Assembly (NCBI RefSeq): GCF_022539665.2
Contig: NC_081340.1
Coordinates: 1,364,001-1,428,000, forward strand
Direction: 5' to 3'
Length of the DNA: 64,000 bases
Origin: Daphnia carinata
Lineage: Eukaryota; Arthropoda; Branchiopoda; Diplostraca; Daphniidae
In this document: in pieces, positions 1 to 15,368 of the stretch
Layout: every line of letters starts with the position of its first letter
Numbering within the stretch: position 1 is the first letter of the stretch
The notes under the pieces: model-generated
Told to the model about the DNA's origin: nothing
Database searches by the model: none
Seen by the model: the letters and a program-made list of their open reading frames with translations, nothing else
Position numbers and translations under genes: made by a program

Positions 1-3000
1 TCCCTGTTTTTCGCGGCGCCGCAAATTGACGGCCACGTTTCGGGTGTAAATATTCTTTTTTTTTTTTTTTTTTTGTGCCGCGTCCATTCGCCGGTGATAA
101 GGTGTCAAGACGATCCCCCCCCCCCCCCCCGAACCAAGAAGAAGCTCCTTTATTTTCTTTTCCCCTATTTTTTTTTTTTTTAGGTCCCCCCCCCCACACA
201 CCTTAAAACTTGTTTACATTACCTCCATTTACTCGTCTTGATGGGCTTTTTCGCCCTTCCTTTTTTTTTTTTTCAACTTGAAAGCTAAAACGATGGACAC
301 TTCATTGCCATAACTTTCGACTTGTTAATACTTGCCGCCGCCGCCTCCGACCATCTACATTTCGTTTACGAGTATTTTTTTTTTTTTTCTTTTTGTACAG
401 AAACCCAACGATTCACCTGTTTTTTTTTTTATGCGTGTGCCGAAAATTTCCAGCGCGGCAACGCCGAAACGTGTTCTGTTAAGAAAAGCGAACAAAAATC
501 GGGAAGTCATCATTGTGGATAAAGGTGGAACCATTGAAATTGCGCTTAATGGTTAACAGTTCATGTTTTCATGGGAAATGTATATATGGGGAGGCATTCT
601 TCCCCCCCCCCCCCCTTTGATATGCAAACGGTTTAGCGAGCCTCTTCGTGCGCACGTCAGGCAATTTACGAGTAGTGTTGCGAGAGCGTTATGTTCCATC
701 TTTTGTGTGTTGTTATTTGCCTTGTTGACTGCGCCCCCAGAAATTTGAACGTATTTAAATAGTGTGGCTCTTTTGTGAGCACCGGGGAATGAGGAAAAAC
801 GACGAGCCGAAAATGAATAAGGCCTCCACGAACGGTTCGAAAAGGGGGAAATGTTCGATTCCGAAAAGGCATTGCCAGCAACAGGACCAAGCAATGGCCC
901 CATGGAGACGGCGTGTTTATGTAAAACGCATCGACGCACTCAGCCGAGCTCGGGAAATAAGAAATCATCTCAGCTTTATGGCGCAGACGTTGGAGACTAC
1001 GTCGAAAAAAGAGGAAACGATACAACTGGAAAGAAAGAAACATTTCAGCTAAAAAAAAACGAGAAATAATGGATGAAAAAAAAAAAGAGAAGAAGAAGAA
1101 GAAATAAAGTCCGCACACTTGGAGTTTTGCCTCTTTTGTTCAAATCAACAGGGAATATATCGTTTTCGTTCTATGATGGCAAGCGGATTCTTATACACTC
1201 AGCCAAATGCAAGTTACAAGGCCGCGCGGGAGAAATAAAAGGAAAAAAAAAAAAAAACCCTGCGACATCATATCACCAAATGAAATCACAATATTGTACA
1301 TGTATAATAATAATACATTCGCTCTTGTATTTGGTACTTTCTTTCTTTTTTTTTTTTTCATTTTATTCGATTTTATTCTCCCCCATTTTAACAATGTTGC
1401 AGCCTGGGACACGAAATTCAATTGCTTTTCGTCTTGCTGTTATTGCTACTACCAAGTTCACTTAGATTCAATAACGCTCACATGGTTATTTGAGATAGAT
1501 ACTGATTTACAGCTTACTTTTTTTTTGTCTATATCCGTTCAAAGTCTTAGGTTGTAGAAGCCGTACCACTTTCAAAAGAGAAAACAACACACCGCTTCCC
1601 TGTTATGCGGTTTTTTTTTTCCCTTTTAACTCTAGAAGAAAAACGATGAAGTAGACGATGATTCCGCTGTTGCTGACGAAGCCACAGTTTGAAGAGCTGC
1701 AACGGTAATGTTGTAAGTCTTTCCGTTATACACATTACAGACGTCTAGCTTAAAAAAAATAAAATAAAATAAATAACAACATGTTGTGGATGTTTAAAAA
1801 CCATTTTTAGCATAGGCCAAGTTGCCGGCCAAGATCACAAAGAACTTTTTTTCTTTTTTTTTTTTTTTGGACTGTATTGATGGTCTAGTGATTACTAACG
1901 AGTCCGTTGAATGTTTCGTGCTTTTAGCATAGCTAATGAGTGACTATAGCTTTTTTTTGGGGGGTAGGGTTATGACCGTTGGACCACCTTCCATACCTTT
2001 TGAGTTAAGAATACATTTATCGATTTGATTTCCCCCTAGACGTTTTTGAAATAAATTGGCAAACTGTTGGTAATAGGTTTTTCGAGCTATGCTGCCAGCT
2101 AAGGTTGTTTTTTTTTTGGTATTACCGTAGGAACCTTGCTGGCTACAACGTCTTTAAGACCCGAACGTAGAGAAAACCGGGTTGTCGTTAGCTTATCAGC
2201 GAATAATGCGACATGAGATGTCATCCTACGTAAAGTGTGCATATAATCGAGTCACGGAAAAAGAAAGCTACGCGTTGGTTCACTGCACCAGGCGAGGATA
2301 AAAACGTCATTTAATGTCACGATCGGGCGACAGGTACAATGATCATCTAATGGATATAACGAAGGCAGCACAAGTTCGTAGACTAATCATAAAGTGCAAT
2401 GCATTAGCTCGTTCGACAGTGCCTAATATACAACGTTGCGCTATTAAGTAAAAACAGACACGAGAAAGATAGAAAAAAAAAAAGAAGTCAGAAGAAGAAG
2501 AAGCCCGAATTCTATGGACTCCCATTTGCGAGAGTGTTCAAACCGATGGTCTTTACGTGTTGGGACGTCGCTGAAATCCCGCAAGCGGAGCTACGTTATT
2601 TTTTTTTTTTTTTTTTTTGCCCTTCAAGTCTCTTGTTTCTATATAAAACATTTCTATATACGTGAAGCTATTCAGGTGGATGAGCATCGTCAGTGGCACG
2701 CGCAGCCCAAAAAACCATACGAGAAAAGACAAAAAAGAGAGAGAGAGAGAGAGAGGTAACTGATCAATATTGAAGGCGCCTTTGTAGATGTGCAGCACGC
2801 AATGCACATTCGAAGCACCTACATATCTAATACGAATGTGTGAGTCGTCTATACATGAAAAGGCAAAAAAAGACGGAGGAAGGGGAGTCAGGAAAGAAGA
2901 AGAAGAAGAAGAAGAAGAAAAAAAAAAAAAAAAAGCTTTGAGTGGTCACTGAATAATGAATGACAAAAGCCGGTGGGCGGCTAGTCGAACGAGGTATAAA

Positions 3001-6000
3001 AGCGCATCAGAGTTTCCGAAATATTGCCGTACGTTGGCAACCCGTAATCAAAGCAATAATGAAACAAGTTCGCTCGCCTCTTTTCCCATTCTCGTATAGC
3101 AGCCATATTATATAAATATATACGTATATATATATATATACTTCCTCGTTCTTAAACATGCATCGTAAATTATGACGTGCGCGCATCCACACAGAAATGC
3201 TATACACAAAAACGCAATTTTCTGGGACCCTGGGTGCCTTCTGCGCTTCTTCACCTAATCTGTATTGATGCGGACGCTATAGGAACGGGTTTGTGTTAAT
3301 AAAACTGTTCCACATTTTTCCTCTCTCTTTATGTCTAAGAAAATCTAAAAAAAAAAAATAAATAAATAAACAAATGAGGTGAACGGGGGAATCTAATGGG
3401 TTTTTATTGGATTAGTCAAGTTAAAGTCATTCATATTTTGTTTTATTTTATTTTTTTTTTTTTAACGTTGTTCTATGCTTTTCACGGTTTCACCCGGGCC
3501 GTTATAGTTTGCCGTGTGGCAAACAGCTGGTCAAAATTGCTCCATTGATGTGTTCTGATGGCAACAAGAAAAAGCGGAACAATGTGCACTTTGATTGCTT
3601 GCGCACAGCGCTGATGATCCGCAATCGATTGTTTGGCTTGTGGTCTTTGAACAAGAAGTGAGATGAGAATGAAAAAGAAGAAAGAAAAACAAAAAAAAAA
3701 AAAAAAAAAAAAAAAAGAAAAAGAAAAACACACCGAGTGCTTTTCTTTCCTCTATTTGGAGAGAAGATCACGTAAGTAGAATGCACTGGAGCGTGTCTTT
3801 TGGTGGTGGATCATTCACCATACGATCTATGATTTTTTTTTTTTTTTTTTTTTTGTCTGTTCGCCTCTTTTCATTTCCAAGTTTCACTGAAAACATACCG
3901 GTTTTGACGGCCCTGCTTTTTGTGGTGCCTCCAGCTCTCGGCTCCTCGCTTTTTTCTCCGTGTCTTTCATTCCCCCATTCACCGTGTTCCATCAAACGAT
4001 GATGATGACTTGTCGACTGATGAATGATGATCGAGCGGTTAAACATTACACCCGTCGCAGGCATATCGGTTTGGCTTCTGGAACTATACGAATTTGGCCG
4101 CAAAAAAACACACACAAAGAAGAAGAAGAAGAAAGAAAAAAAAAAAATGAGTTGCTGCTGGATTCATTTGGATGTGTGCCGAATACGTACTTTGTATACA
4201 GTACGGGGGCCCTTATCAAACGTCAATGGTATGTGTGATGTACGTTGGTTGTAGCTATACAGGAGCCGCCGCCGCGCTGCCAGGTTGCTTTGATTGGATT
4301 ACGCACGGGGTCCTGCATTTCACTTGCCTTTCGTACTTAATGAGAATAGATTGCCCGAGCCACACATCACCCCGATTGGCCGGCCAGGACCACGAAACAG
4401 CAATCATGAAAGGCATGGCGTGATGAAGATGCCCTTCTCATTAATGCAGGCCCCTCCGAAGCAGCAGCGCCGCCCGACTTGCAATAACCAAACAGCGTAA
4501 GTCATATATGTAACGTATATACTGTATTTATATGTATATATATATAAGGTGGCCTATTCACGTCTACGTTCCATATCGTTCGGTTTAAAAGGTCAGCGCA
4601 TTGATGCGTGATGCGATGGTCGACGTACTACAGGAAAACTCATATGATGACAACCAAGCGAATGATTAAAAAATTATTTAATTTTTGAAAGACATACCGT
4701 TCGACATTTTTCCGGTCTGCTGCATCACTATAGTTTTTTTTTTTAATATATATATAACGCGCATAAATTCAACGATAGCAATAAAAAAAAATCTTGTCTA
4801 TCATAGGTGCCTTGTAAGGGCATACAAAAGTTCCAAGGGCCCTTTTGCTGGTCGTATCACATATACAGGGCATACAATTTTTTTTTGTTTTCCCCTTGAA
4901 AAAAATGTATAAATAAGTGTTTATTTTCAAAAACAAAAATCAAAGTCAAAATTTTTTTTTTCCTTTGTCTTTCAACAGTTTTTCCGATGACGCGAGAAAA
5001 AATCTCCCGGAGCTCTTGTGGAAATAATCACATGCCGATGTGAGACCATTGACACGCCACATTTCTTTTTTTTTTTTTTTTTTTGGAGGGGGGTAGTTTT
5101 TATTCTTTTCTACTCCGACCAAAGAAAAAAAAAATGAATCATAGAAGAAGGAAAAACCTACACACATTTTAAGAAAAAAAAAAAATATATGTATATTTTG
5201 CCTTCTCCAAAGGGAACAGGATATTCTGACTTGTTTTCGAAAGAACACAAAATATTTATTGACATCGAGTCGTTTTATGGTTTTGCCGTTGACCGTACCT
5301 GTTGGCACGGCGGTCAGGATGTCTTTTCCATCTTTTTTTTTTTTTTTATTATTATTTATTTCATTTCTTTGTGTTCATTTCGTTTCACTTTCTAGTAGCA
5401 TTTCAAAATTTCCCTAGTAGGGTCAAATGTGGTGTGACCGGTTTTCTTTTCTCCCCTTCCACGTTTCACACTTTGTCTTCCACCGGAAGCAACAAAAAAA
5501 AAAACAAAAAAAAAAAAAACAAACAACATTAAAAGGTAAAAATGAGTTTTGAACGTGATTTCATATTCTATTTTATTTGTAATGCATTGAAAACGAGAAA
5601 GCAGATAGTGATGCAGGAAATGTAATCAAATTCGGGCCGTCTTGGTCGCGGCTGGATTCACCTGACTTGAAAAACACCGCATATCAAGGGCAGGTTCTAC
5701 ATATCCCTCAAACTAGACGACACACCTTCTGTTTTGCCAGTATGGCGGTGGTTTTTTTTTTTGAAAATACGATACGTGCGTGGGTACGGCTCTAGGAAGA
5801 AAAAAAAAAAAAAATGGAGATTCTTAATCAAATTCGCTAGCGGAAAATCTAAGGCAGCCGAGTGTGAATAATTCCATGTGGAAAGGAGAAGGGATGAGAA
5901 ACGATGGTAACAAACCGTCTACTGTACACACCAAACATATTCTTGGATAAAATGAATAAATAAGAAAGGCCATTGCAAAGGAATAAAAAAAAAAAAAAAA

Positions 6001-7830
6001 AAGGTACAAGATTTTGATAAAACTTTGAGGTTCCGTCTTCGTCTGATTACGAGACGTGCAAGTGTGTGGACTCTGCACTCGGATTGTATTTTATTTTATT
6101 TTTTTTTTTTTTTTCAATCAATGACGAGCAGTTCAACTGTGCGCTAATGGATTTGCATGTCTTGTTGACTGAGCAGCATTGGCTGCGGCTTGCCGATGGC
6201 GGTTGATGATTGTCTTGAGTTTGTTTGCCTTTTTCTTCATTCACCCCGTTGTCTGCCTCTTTCAACAAACTTTCGTGTTCCTATTTCTTTTCATATCTTT
6301 CCTATTATTTGTCTTTTTTTTTTCGTTTCGATAGTTACGGCCAAGAAATATTCACGTGCACGTCCGTCCACGTTCTGACGGCCTTTTTTCTTCTCTCGTC
6401 TCTCGTATCTTCATCAAGAAAAAAAAAAAAAAAGAAAAAAGAAAAAGGCAAGCAGGAAAACAAATAGTTTCGGTGTGTGTCAAACTTTTCTATGTAGGAC
6501 TTTTTTTTTTTTTTTTGCCTTTACGCTTCCAGCCAGTTTTCAGCTCAATCTTTTGTTTCCATCACGCACAAAGACCGTATTGTTCTCGATATAATCTGTC
6601 GGGAGACAATTCTTTTTTTTTTCCCCATTTTTTTTTTCCTTTTAAAGCAATCTGATCGAAGACGTTCATCAATAAATTCTGCCATAGATGTACGATTACT
6701 ACACAAGTTCGTAGACAAATGTGGGGACGAAGAAAAAAAAAAAAAAAAGCCCTGCTTTCTTCAATTCGATTAGAGGACTTGATATAAATAAAGACGTCAT
6801 ATTGTCCCCTGACATGAGATAATACGGACATTTGTTAAAGGAATCGATGTAGTGATTGAGCCGAACAAGCGGGGCGAAAAGAGTTTTCATTGTTTTGTTT
6901 TTGTTTGTTCTTTCTAGGAGGATGCCAGACGTTCAGGAAAACAAGTAATATAAACATGTGGACATATCCACACACACACACACACACAACTGCCAGACAA
7001 GTAGTACATACTTGATGGTATAGACAAACATGTGGGAAATTTGCCAATCGTCCCGCGATTGATAGTAAGCGAATGCTTGTAAACAAACAGGAACGTATGA
7101 GGCAATGACTGAAACGACTTGTTGATACCCGATACGAGCACGGATTGCTTCATTTTTTTTTTTTTTTTTTCAGCAACAACAACAACAAACACTGGCTGCC
7201 GAAATAGTTATCGCTAAATTTTTTTGCAGTTTATCCGTCAACGCATTTAACGGTCTGGCGATTATAGCTGAAAATCCTCGTTGATAGATAGTTATTCTTG
7301 AATTTGATGACGAAATGGAACGGATGTCAAGACGCCAAAAGACCAGCAAAAAAAAAAAAAAAGTCTCGTGCCAGTTGGATGTTTCTCTTCGTGTGACGAC
7401 ACTGTTGCGATGGCAACGTGCAATAAAGATAGGACGAGAGGGAAAAACGGCCTGATTTCACACGACTGATTTCCAGCCGGCGTTCATATCTCGCGTGATA
7501 AAACGTTCAATGCTTCCTCAAAAATGGGAAATGTGGCAAATGCCATCTGTTGCTTGGCTACCGGTGGTAGATCGAGCCTAATTGGAACAAGTGATTATAG
7601 CCCGGGGAATTTCAAAAGAAAAAAACAAAACAAAACAAAAACAAATATTACGAAGAATAACGAAACCAATTCGGCGTGTAACGTGCGTGTTCTGGTCACC
7701 AATGGGCCGAAGCATATACGGCGTAAGTCTATTATAATATACAAGTTGGTGGCGTGTTTTTCCATTATTCTTGTTTCTTTCTTTTTCCATGTTCTTGTAT
7801 TGGTTGTCTTGCGGGGTTTGTTGTGTTTAC

Positions 7831-7831
<1 letters not shown>

Positions 7832-7864
<33 letters not shown>
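7832..7864. repeat. Homopolymer: 33 T
   Basis: This is an uninterrupted T run in the upstream region. It creates the phenylalanine run of a spurious 204-codon open frame at 7524-8138. Confidence 0.9.
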
Positions 7865-7865
<1 letters not shown>

Positions 7866-8301
7866 GCTTTTGTTTTTTTGCAAGCAGCCGTGAATAATGC
7901 GATCGACTCGGAACACATGTTAGCATACAAACAACTATGGTCCTCTTTTTTTTTTTTTTTCAAGTTTTTTTTGTTTGGTCCGGCTGCTCAATCCTGGTGC
8001 CTGTGCTCTGCCTTGTTTAGATTAATGACAGGCCACACATCGCTTGCCAGTCAGTTCAAGAGGTCGCAGACCCCACAGAACAAAAAAAAAGAAAAAGAAA
8101 AAAAAAAAAAAAGCTTTCAAGTTCCGAGGTTGTGCTGAATGGAGACATTGATCAAAGGGGGGGGGGCGGGGGGCTCGGTGTTTTTGGAGCTTGATGTGTG
8201 TTTTGCTATATAGCCGATGATGCAGCAAAACGTCTTTGTCTGGCCATTGCCGAGTGATTTTCTGTGTGCGTGGCTCGTCTCTTTTTCTCGCTCCGTGCCT
8301 C

Positions 8302-8303
<2 letters not shown>

Positions 8304-8341
<38 letters not shown>
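8304..8341. repeat. (TG)19 microsatellite
   Basis: This is a perfect dinucleotide tract of 38 bp in the upstream region and a likely polymorphic marker. Confidence 0.95.
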
Positions 8342-8342
<1 letters not shown>

Positions 8343-9008
8343 CAGCCTTGTGATGTTATTTTTTCGTGCTGCTTCGTTCATATTTAGTTAGCTCTCAATA
8401 CACACACCACGCCAAAGCTATGGTGAATATACAATGAAGAGAACGTTGGCGCTTGACTGGACATCCACCGCCCTTCTTCTTTTCTTTTTTTTTTTTGTTC
8501 CCCCTGCAATTTGTTTGAAAATTTTCAACCATTCAATGAATAAAATATGTACAAGTCGTGTCGGGAGATGAGAGAGAATACACCTCGGTTCAATTGAGTT
8601 GTAGCTCGAATGCGTCCGTGATTTTTGATCTGTCGTAAATTTCACGTTAAAAAAAAAAAATGGACACTGAGCGTGTGAAATGGGAATGACACCAATTTTA
8701 AAGGGACAATAGAATCCGGAACCGAAAAAAGAAAAAATTATAGTTAGCAATTTGATTTCATCCCAGCTGAGCTTGTTGCTTGCTTCTCTTCTGAAATGTA
8801 GTTGGGTTTTTGTAGGGCGGCCGGGTCTGACTGATGGATGGCACACTTTCATTCCGCTTTTGTTCCAGGTGGTGCGAGCGAGCAATCTGATTGAACGACG
8901 GGTGATCCATCCATTATTATTCTCCCCCCCCCCCCCTCTTGCCCAATCCAACTAAAAACTACTTCCACTCGCTCACTTTCTTTCTCTTTCCAATTTTCTC
9001 TTTATAAC

Positions 9009-9039
<31 letters not shown>

Positions 9040-10233
9040 ACTTTAGCGCCATTTGATGCACGAAACAGATAGTTGGCCTACACACATCATCCATTGTTGC
9101 ATTTTTTTTTTTTTTTTGGCTGGACATTGTCAGAAAAATGGATTCATTGCCTTTACTCTTTTCTGTTGTGTGTTGGTACTTGCCAGCTCGTAAAGTACTC
9201 GTGATTGGGACAAGAGCCACATTAAACAAGATTTGGCAGATTGGCTGGATGGCTGCAAGTTGGTTTAAAGGGAGGACGTAAAAAAGCGTTAAAGCCTATG
9301 GCTGTGTTAACGACTGACCCAAGTACTTTGTGCGCAGTCCACTGGCACACTGAATTTGGACAATTTGGTTAGGCGAGTCTGATGTTATCGACAGGGCACG
9401 ATCACGTCGTGTGTGCGTAACGAGTCAGCTGCAGCCACATTCCATATGAAGAAGGCCGGGCGCACGCATCCACACCAAATAGGCAAGACGAAAAGAATAA
9501 GTTTTTTATACAACTCTCGAAAGGAAGAAGGAAATCTCTGGACAAACAATACGTAAATCTTTTCTTCTTCTTCTTCTTTCCATCCCCTATCCATTCAGAC
9601 AGACATTCCCGAAAGAAATAAGCCACCCGACTGAGTATTTAAAATACATCGTAGCACATAGCTTCTAAACAAAAGGGGGGGGGGGGGAATTATATGGCAT
9701 TCCGCTAGCCACATGCCTTAGCTCGTCTACGTGAATACTGATCAAAGGGGCAAAAGTATAATGGAAGAACTTAAAAAAAAAAAAAAAAAAAAAAAAAGGG
9801 AAAAGAATAACAGGCACGACAACTGTGCAACATTAAAAACGGGAAATAAAATTAATGAGTCCTTCTTGACTGCTGCCGTTCCTTTACTATACACACACAC
9901 GGGCTACTCAACAGTCAGCGCAGCTTCCTCCCTCTGCGAATAGCAAGACACACACACACACACACACAAAAGGAAAAAGCAAATAGAATAACAAGCTGTC
10001 GCGGAAGAAGAAGAAAGAAAGAAAAAGACGGACTTGTTGGTGCCCTTCTGGGTCGGTTGGGTTTCTGGCCCTCCTTGTTTATTCATTCGAGTGAGACAAA
10101 TGACATACAGACAGTAGTGCACAGAGTATTGGCCCACCAAAGAGCACGGCCCTCCTCCTCCAAAAAAAAAAAAAAAAAAAGACCAAGTGAAATGGTCTAG
10201 TTTCTGCCTTTAGCGAAAACAAGTTCATCATCC

Positions 10234-10276
<43 letters not shown>

Positions 10277-12893
10277 TCTATGACTCGAGTAAAAGTCGGG
10301 TCCGTTCCCTTGGATGTTTTGACTGGTGAAAAAAAAAAAAAGGGAGGAATTGTTGGTTAATAACCAAGGCGGGATGGGAGGTACTCGAAAGACGAAAGAC
10401 AAGTCGACGACTTTGAGTGTACACAGTGTACACACACTCAGATAGACAAATGTGACATGGGAAAAAAAAAAAAAAAAGAGGCCAGACGAATGGATGGCGG
10501 CTGCTAAGACAGCGGGCACTCGCCATCGTTGACGACCGGAAGGAAGTGGCCGTCCACAATGGCCAAAAGAAAGACTCGATGAACCCATTGCGACGCATCT
10601 GCAATTTCTTGTTTCTGTACGTTATTTTATTTATTTATTTATTTATTTTTTGCTTCTTCTTCTTCCTTTTTCAATCAAGAAAAGAAGAGTCTCGTGAGAC
10701 ACGCGTGCGAGTCGAAATAGATATGGCCTTGCCTTTTTTTTTTTTTAAAGTCACTTAGTTTGACTACGTTTTAAAGCAAACAGCCTATATAGACTCTCAA
10801 TGCTTTTTTTTTTTTATTATTATTCTTGAACAAAAGAGGAGGAATATCATCTGGCTGCCGTGCTGAAAACTAAACCCCCCCCCCCCCCCCCGCACTTTCC
10901 CCATGAAGAAAAGAAACGCGTGCGTACACAAAAAAAAAAAAACAGCAAAAGCAAAGAGACGCCGGTGAAGAAGTACGTACACGATATAGTGCGGCGGCGT
11001 CGGCAAGCCAAAAAAGCTCGTGGCATCCCCTTTCTTCTCTTCCTCTTCTTACTGGCACACACACACCCACCCCCCCTACGCCTTGAGAATACGTGTGCCC
11101 GCGTGTCGAGACGCGCCGCCAACGTCGCCGCCACAACGTCTTAACCAAAACGGAAGGCTATAGACACAAACGGATAGAAAAATGCCGATCCTCGTAGTTC
11201 ACAGAGGTTGGTCTTTTTCCTCTCATCTTACCGTCTTTCTTTAACCTTCATCGAACTTCCTCTTCTTTTTTTTTCTTTTTCGATCAGCACGGATCCACAC
11301 TGGGAGTTGCAACGTTTCGACATCGAAAATTCGAATGGACCATTAAAAAAAAAAAAGAAGAGGGGCAAATGCCTGTCTCAATCGCCATAAAAGTGTTGGC
11401 TGCGGCCCATTCCGATGGGTTTTTGTTTGTTGCTATTCATTTCAAAAAGAAAAACGTCCAAGCGAAATCGCGCGAGTGCTCTGCAAGGCCGTTTTCATTC
11501 GACGCGTTACTCAAGTCTCGGTGTGTTAAGTTTCTTTTATTTTGCTTTCAGTGTCTTTTTCTTTTGTGGGGGGAGTGGGGAGGGGGGGGGGGGGAACGAG
11601 CACAGTCTAATAAATACCGCTTTCTCCATTCATTTCCGTGAATGGTTGTGCGGGGATGATATCATCAGCAAGCGTATAAATATAAACCGGTTATTTGGTC
11701 ACCGTTGCGATTTATCTCCTATGACCTAATCGAGATGCGGAGGAAAAGACATAGAGAAACGTGAAAACGCTTCATTTAGAAAGAACGAAGCGTGAAGTCT
11801 GCCTCTGTAGTTTATGGGCCAGCCATTCGCAAGTAAAAAAAAAAAAAAAAAAAAAACGTGTAGAAATTCAACGATAATGTAAAGGAGAAGAAGAGCGCGA
11901 GGCGAAGCACCTCGACACGCAGCACCTCGCAAAACACGGCACGAGAAATAGAATATATCCAAAGGCTTTTACATCGTTCACGTAACGAGTCGTCGTCGTT
12001 TAGCTCATTGTACGGTAAATTGCACGGGCGATAAATAAAACTGAGTCAAGTCAACATTTTTTTTTTTTTTTTTTTCTGCAAGTTTTCTTTTTTTTTTTTT
12101 TCTTTTTTTCTGCGTGTTGTCCAGTGCCGCAAGTTGAATGATCCCCCAACCAAAATGGTATGAAATTGTCTATTCTATTCATGGCGTTTTTTTTTTTTTT
12201 TTTTTTTTTTTTTAGATGCTAATGTACAGTTTTTTTTGCGCTATCACCGCCTTAAATGGCAATGTTTTCTTAAAGATGCGTGTGGTAGCAAGTGCTGGCA
12301 CCAGACGCGCCACTAAGTCAATGAGAAGGTTTTCTTTTTCTTTTCTTTTTTTTTTTTTTTTTTTTTTTTTTCTCGCTTCAACGAGTCGCATTAGCAGCAT
12401 TATGCTGTTCTTTTTTCTTTTCACTATTTTCAACTCGTTTTTTTTTTTTTTAAGTCAAATAAAAATACCCGTACAGTTGGATGTCTTTTTTTTTTTAATG
12501 GTCTTTTGAGCCCTACGCGCATTACCCTATGCAAGCGCCTAGTGCGCTCCGCGGTGCGCCGTTGGATTGAGAGAAAGAGCGCGGGTGGTTTAAAAAATAC
12601 CCAGCAGGGCTGAAACACACTGTATTTGAGAAAGTCAAAGAAGAAGAAGAAGAAGAAGAAAAAAAAAAAAAAAAAAAAAGAAAATTCCTGCACTCTTAAA
12701 GGGAAGGAAGAGCCCCCCCCCCCCGCTCTTTGCGCTATGCGCGAACGTCTGGTATTCGGATCAATTTGCGCGTTAGCTTCTAAAAGTATATAGAAAAGCC
12801 AGATTTCTGTTAGGGAGAGGGGGGGGGTGCGACAGACGGCCTTTCAAAATCGATTCCCATCCAAAAATAAAAGAGTCACAGAGAACCCCCTTA

Positions 12894-12894
<1 letters not shown>

Positions 12895-12929
<35 letters not shown>
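12895..12929. repeat. Homopolymer: 35 A
   Basis: This is an uninterrupted A run in the upstream non-coding region. Confidence 0.9.
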
Positions 12930-12933
<4 letters not shown>

Positions 12934-15343
12934 TTATAGCAAAAGCAAAGTACTTGACACTATAACGGGCGTGTAGTAAAGCGAAAAAAGAACAGACGAG
13001 CAGCTGACCGTTCATTCATCAAGTGACCCAGCACCGACCTTTGACAGGTATCTATGGCAGCGCACTCTCACTACGAAAATGGATGAAGAGCCGCAAAATC
13101 AAGAGGAACAACACCCCCATGAACACGTTGATCTTCTTTACTGCTTCGGTTCTTTCTGGGCCCTTTTCTTTTTTTTTCTTTTTTTTTTTAAGGGGGGAAG
13201 GGAGACCGTATGTATTTCATTTTATTTTATTTTATTTTTTTTATCCCAGTTGTTTTGGTCACACTTTCCTTTTAACAGCAGAGAGTTTAAAAGAAGCCAG
13301 ACGAATGTTTGTTCACATATTTTAAAAAATATATATACGTATATAATGAAATACAAGCAGAAAATCGCTGGCAAGAACAAATAGACATGCTGTGCTAAAG
13401 GTCATCCGATCCTTGGAAGTTGACCTCACAAGGGGGTCTATACTCTCGGCCCCCCCCCCCTTTTTTAACCCTTTTTGTTTTTTTCTAATGGATTTTTCAA
13501 AAAAAAATTTGTGTGTGTGCCAAAAAATTCCTGATGAGGTTGGCCCCATGTTTTGGTGGCACACACGGCCGAGACGAATGGATATATTATCAGTATCGTT
13601 TTGTCAGAATGTCTTCGTTCTTCCCTTTTTGCACGGCTCATTTTTTTTTTTTTTTTTTTGGAGACTTGTAATCTCTGGACGGGCGTCCACAAGATAAAAG
13701 AAGAAACGAAAAAAAAAAAATCGCATCAGAATGAGATTTTGGAAAGGAAGGATTATGGAAATGGATTACATTTCGTTTCGGTCGTCGGCATGTAAGAAGG
13801 GACGCACGGATCGAATGATGGATCCGAAGCGATTAATGGGAGGGGGGGGGGGGTGGGGGGAAAGGCGGCCATCACATCCAATTATCTGCTGCCCACCTTT
13901 TTCTTTTGAAAGGGGAAATGAGTCCGTTTGCTTTCTTTTCTATTTCTTTGGGATGGCTACCGTGCGGATCGAAACGGGTTGCACAGGACTGAAAATAAGA
14001 GCCACGTGCTGGCATGGCAAGAAGCGAAAAACAATTAGCTAACCGAAAGCCTTCGCCCGCCAAAAAATTGAATGGTAAAAAAAAAACAGAAAAAAAACAA
14101 AAAAATTTTTTTTAAAAAAAGAAAGACGTTGGTAATGGAAGAACGGAATCGATTTGCATACACGTTGAGACTGACGGGCATGGGGCGGAAGTAGACGGAA
14201 GACGAGAAGAACAGGAAAACAAAAAGAAATGGAGAAAGAAAAGTGAGTGAGAGGGTAATCAAAAGTGTGTGTTGTTCATCTCGTTAGTCGCCAACACAAG
14301 GTTCGTGCCATCAATATTCAATTCCTTTATTTTTTATGTGTACTCTTTGCCCCCCCCCCCCCCCATTTTTTTTCTTTTTCTTCTTCTTCGTCTTCGTTCA
14401 TCTTTTCTTTCTTTTCTTCCCCCAACCGGAATATACGAAACAATGGATCACGTTCAACAATGCAGCCGAAGGAGGTGGAAGCTGCAGTCAGAGGCACCAA
14501 GATGGATGGCCATTGTGAGGAAAGGAAGCCGACGGGACTCGGAACCCCCCGAACTGGACGGACGGATGGACGACGTTTCAACCTATTCCTATATTTCCAT
14601 GTTTTGTTTTGTTTTTTTTTTGTTTTTTTTTTTTTTTTTTTTCTTTTTGTTGTTGCATTTCTCACGTCGAAAACGTAAGGAATCAAAGAAATTCACGGCG
14701 GACAGCGTTGCAGCGTCGCGAGTCCAAAAATAACACCACCAGCTAACGGACTCTCGTTCAACAATGGATGACCTGTTCATTTATCTCCCGCAAGTGTTAA
14801 CTGTTAAGGACGCGGGGCTTTGCGGCACACACAACAAATCCCCGCTTGCATACGCTGCAAAACTCGCACGCTCACGACAGAAAAAGATAGAAAATATATT
14901 GGATGCCCCTTTTTTCTCAACAAAAATAATATAAATAAATAAATAAAAAAAAAGGGGAAATGGAAATGAAAATAAAAATAAAATTTCACGGAAATTTTTA
15001 TATTTGTATTCTTTGGATCTCCCCCATTTTTTTTTTTTTTTTTGTATTATTATTTGCTGTTGCTTTTTTCGCCCCAAACAGCGAAAGCAGTTGGGGGTTA
15101 GCAAAGATAAGCTGTCCGGCATCTGCTTAGAATTTTTTTTTTTTTAAGACCAACAATGTGTGGTGTGTGTGTGTGTGTGTGTGTGATGGCTGGCTGGATG
15201 AGAGGAACGCTCCTTCTCCATCATTGACCATAATAGGTCTGACAATATGTACGCCTTGCTTGCCAATTCCATTCTGGCTGGCTGGTCATCTATAGAGCAT
15301 TAATATTGGCAACATGTTCTTTAAAAAAAAAATCCGCATGCTT

Positions 15344-15368
15344 CCCCCCCCCCCCCCCCCCCCCCCCC
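15344..15368. repeat. Homopolymer: 25 C
   Basis: This is an uninterrupted C run in the upstream region, the longest G/C homopolymer noticed. Such a G-run on the opposite strand could stall polymerases. Confidence 0.9.

Noticed and set aside
7524-8138. 204-codon open frame on the + strand
   Set aside because: It is carried by translated poly-T and poly-A runs, has no domain signature, and its N-terminal part resembles nothing recognisable.
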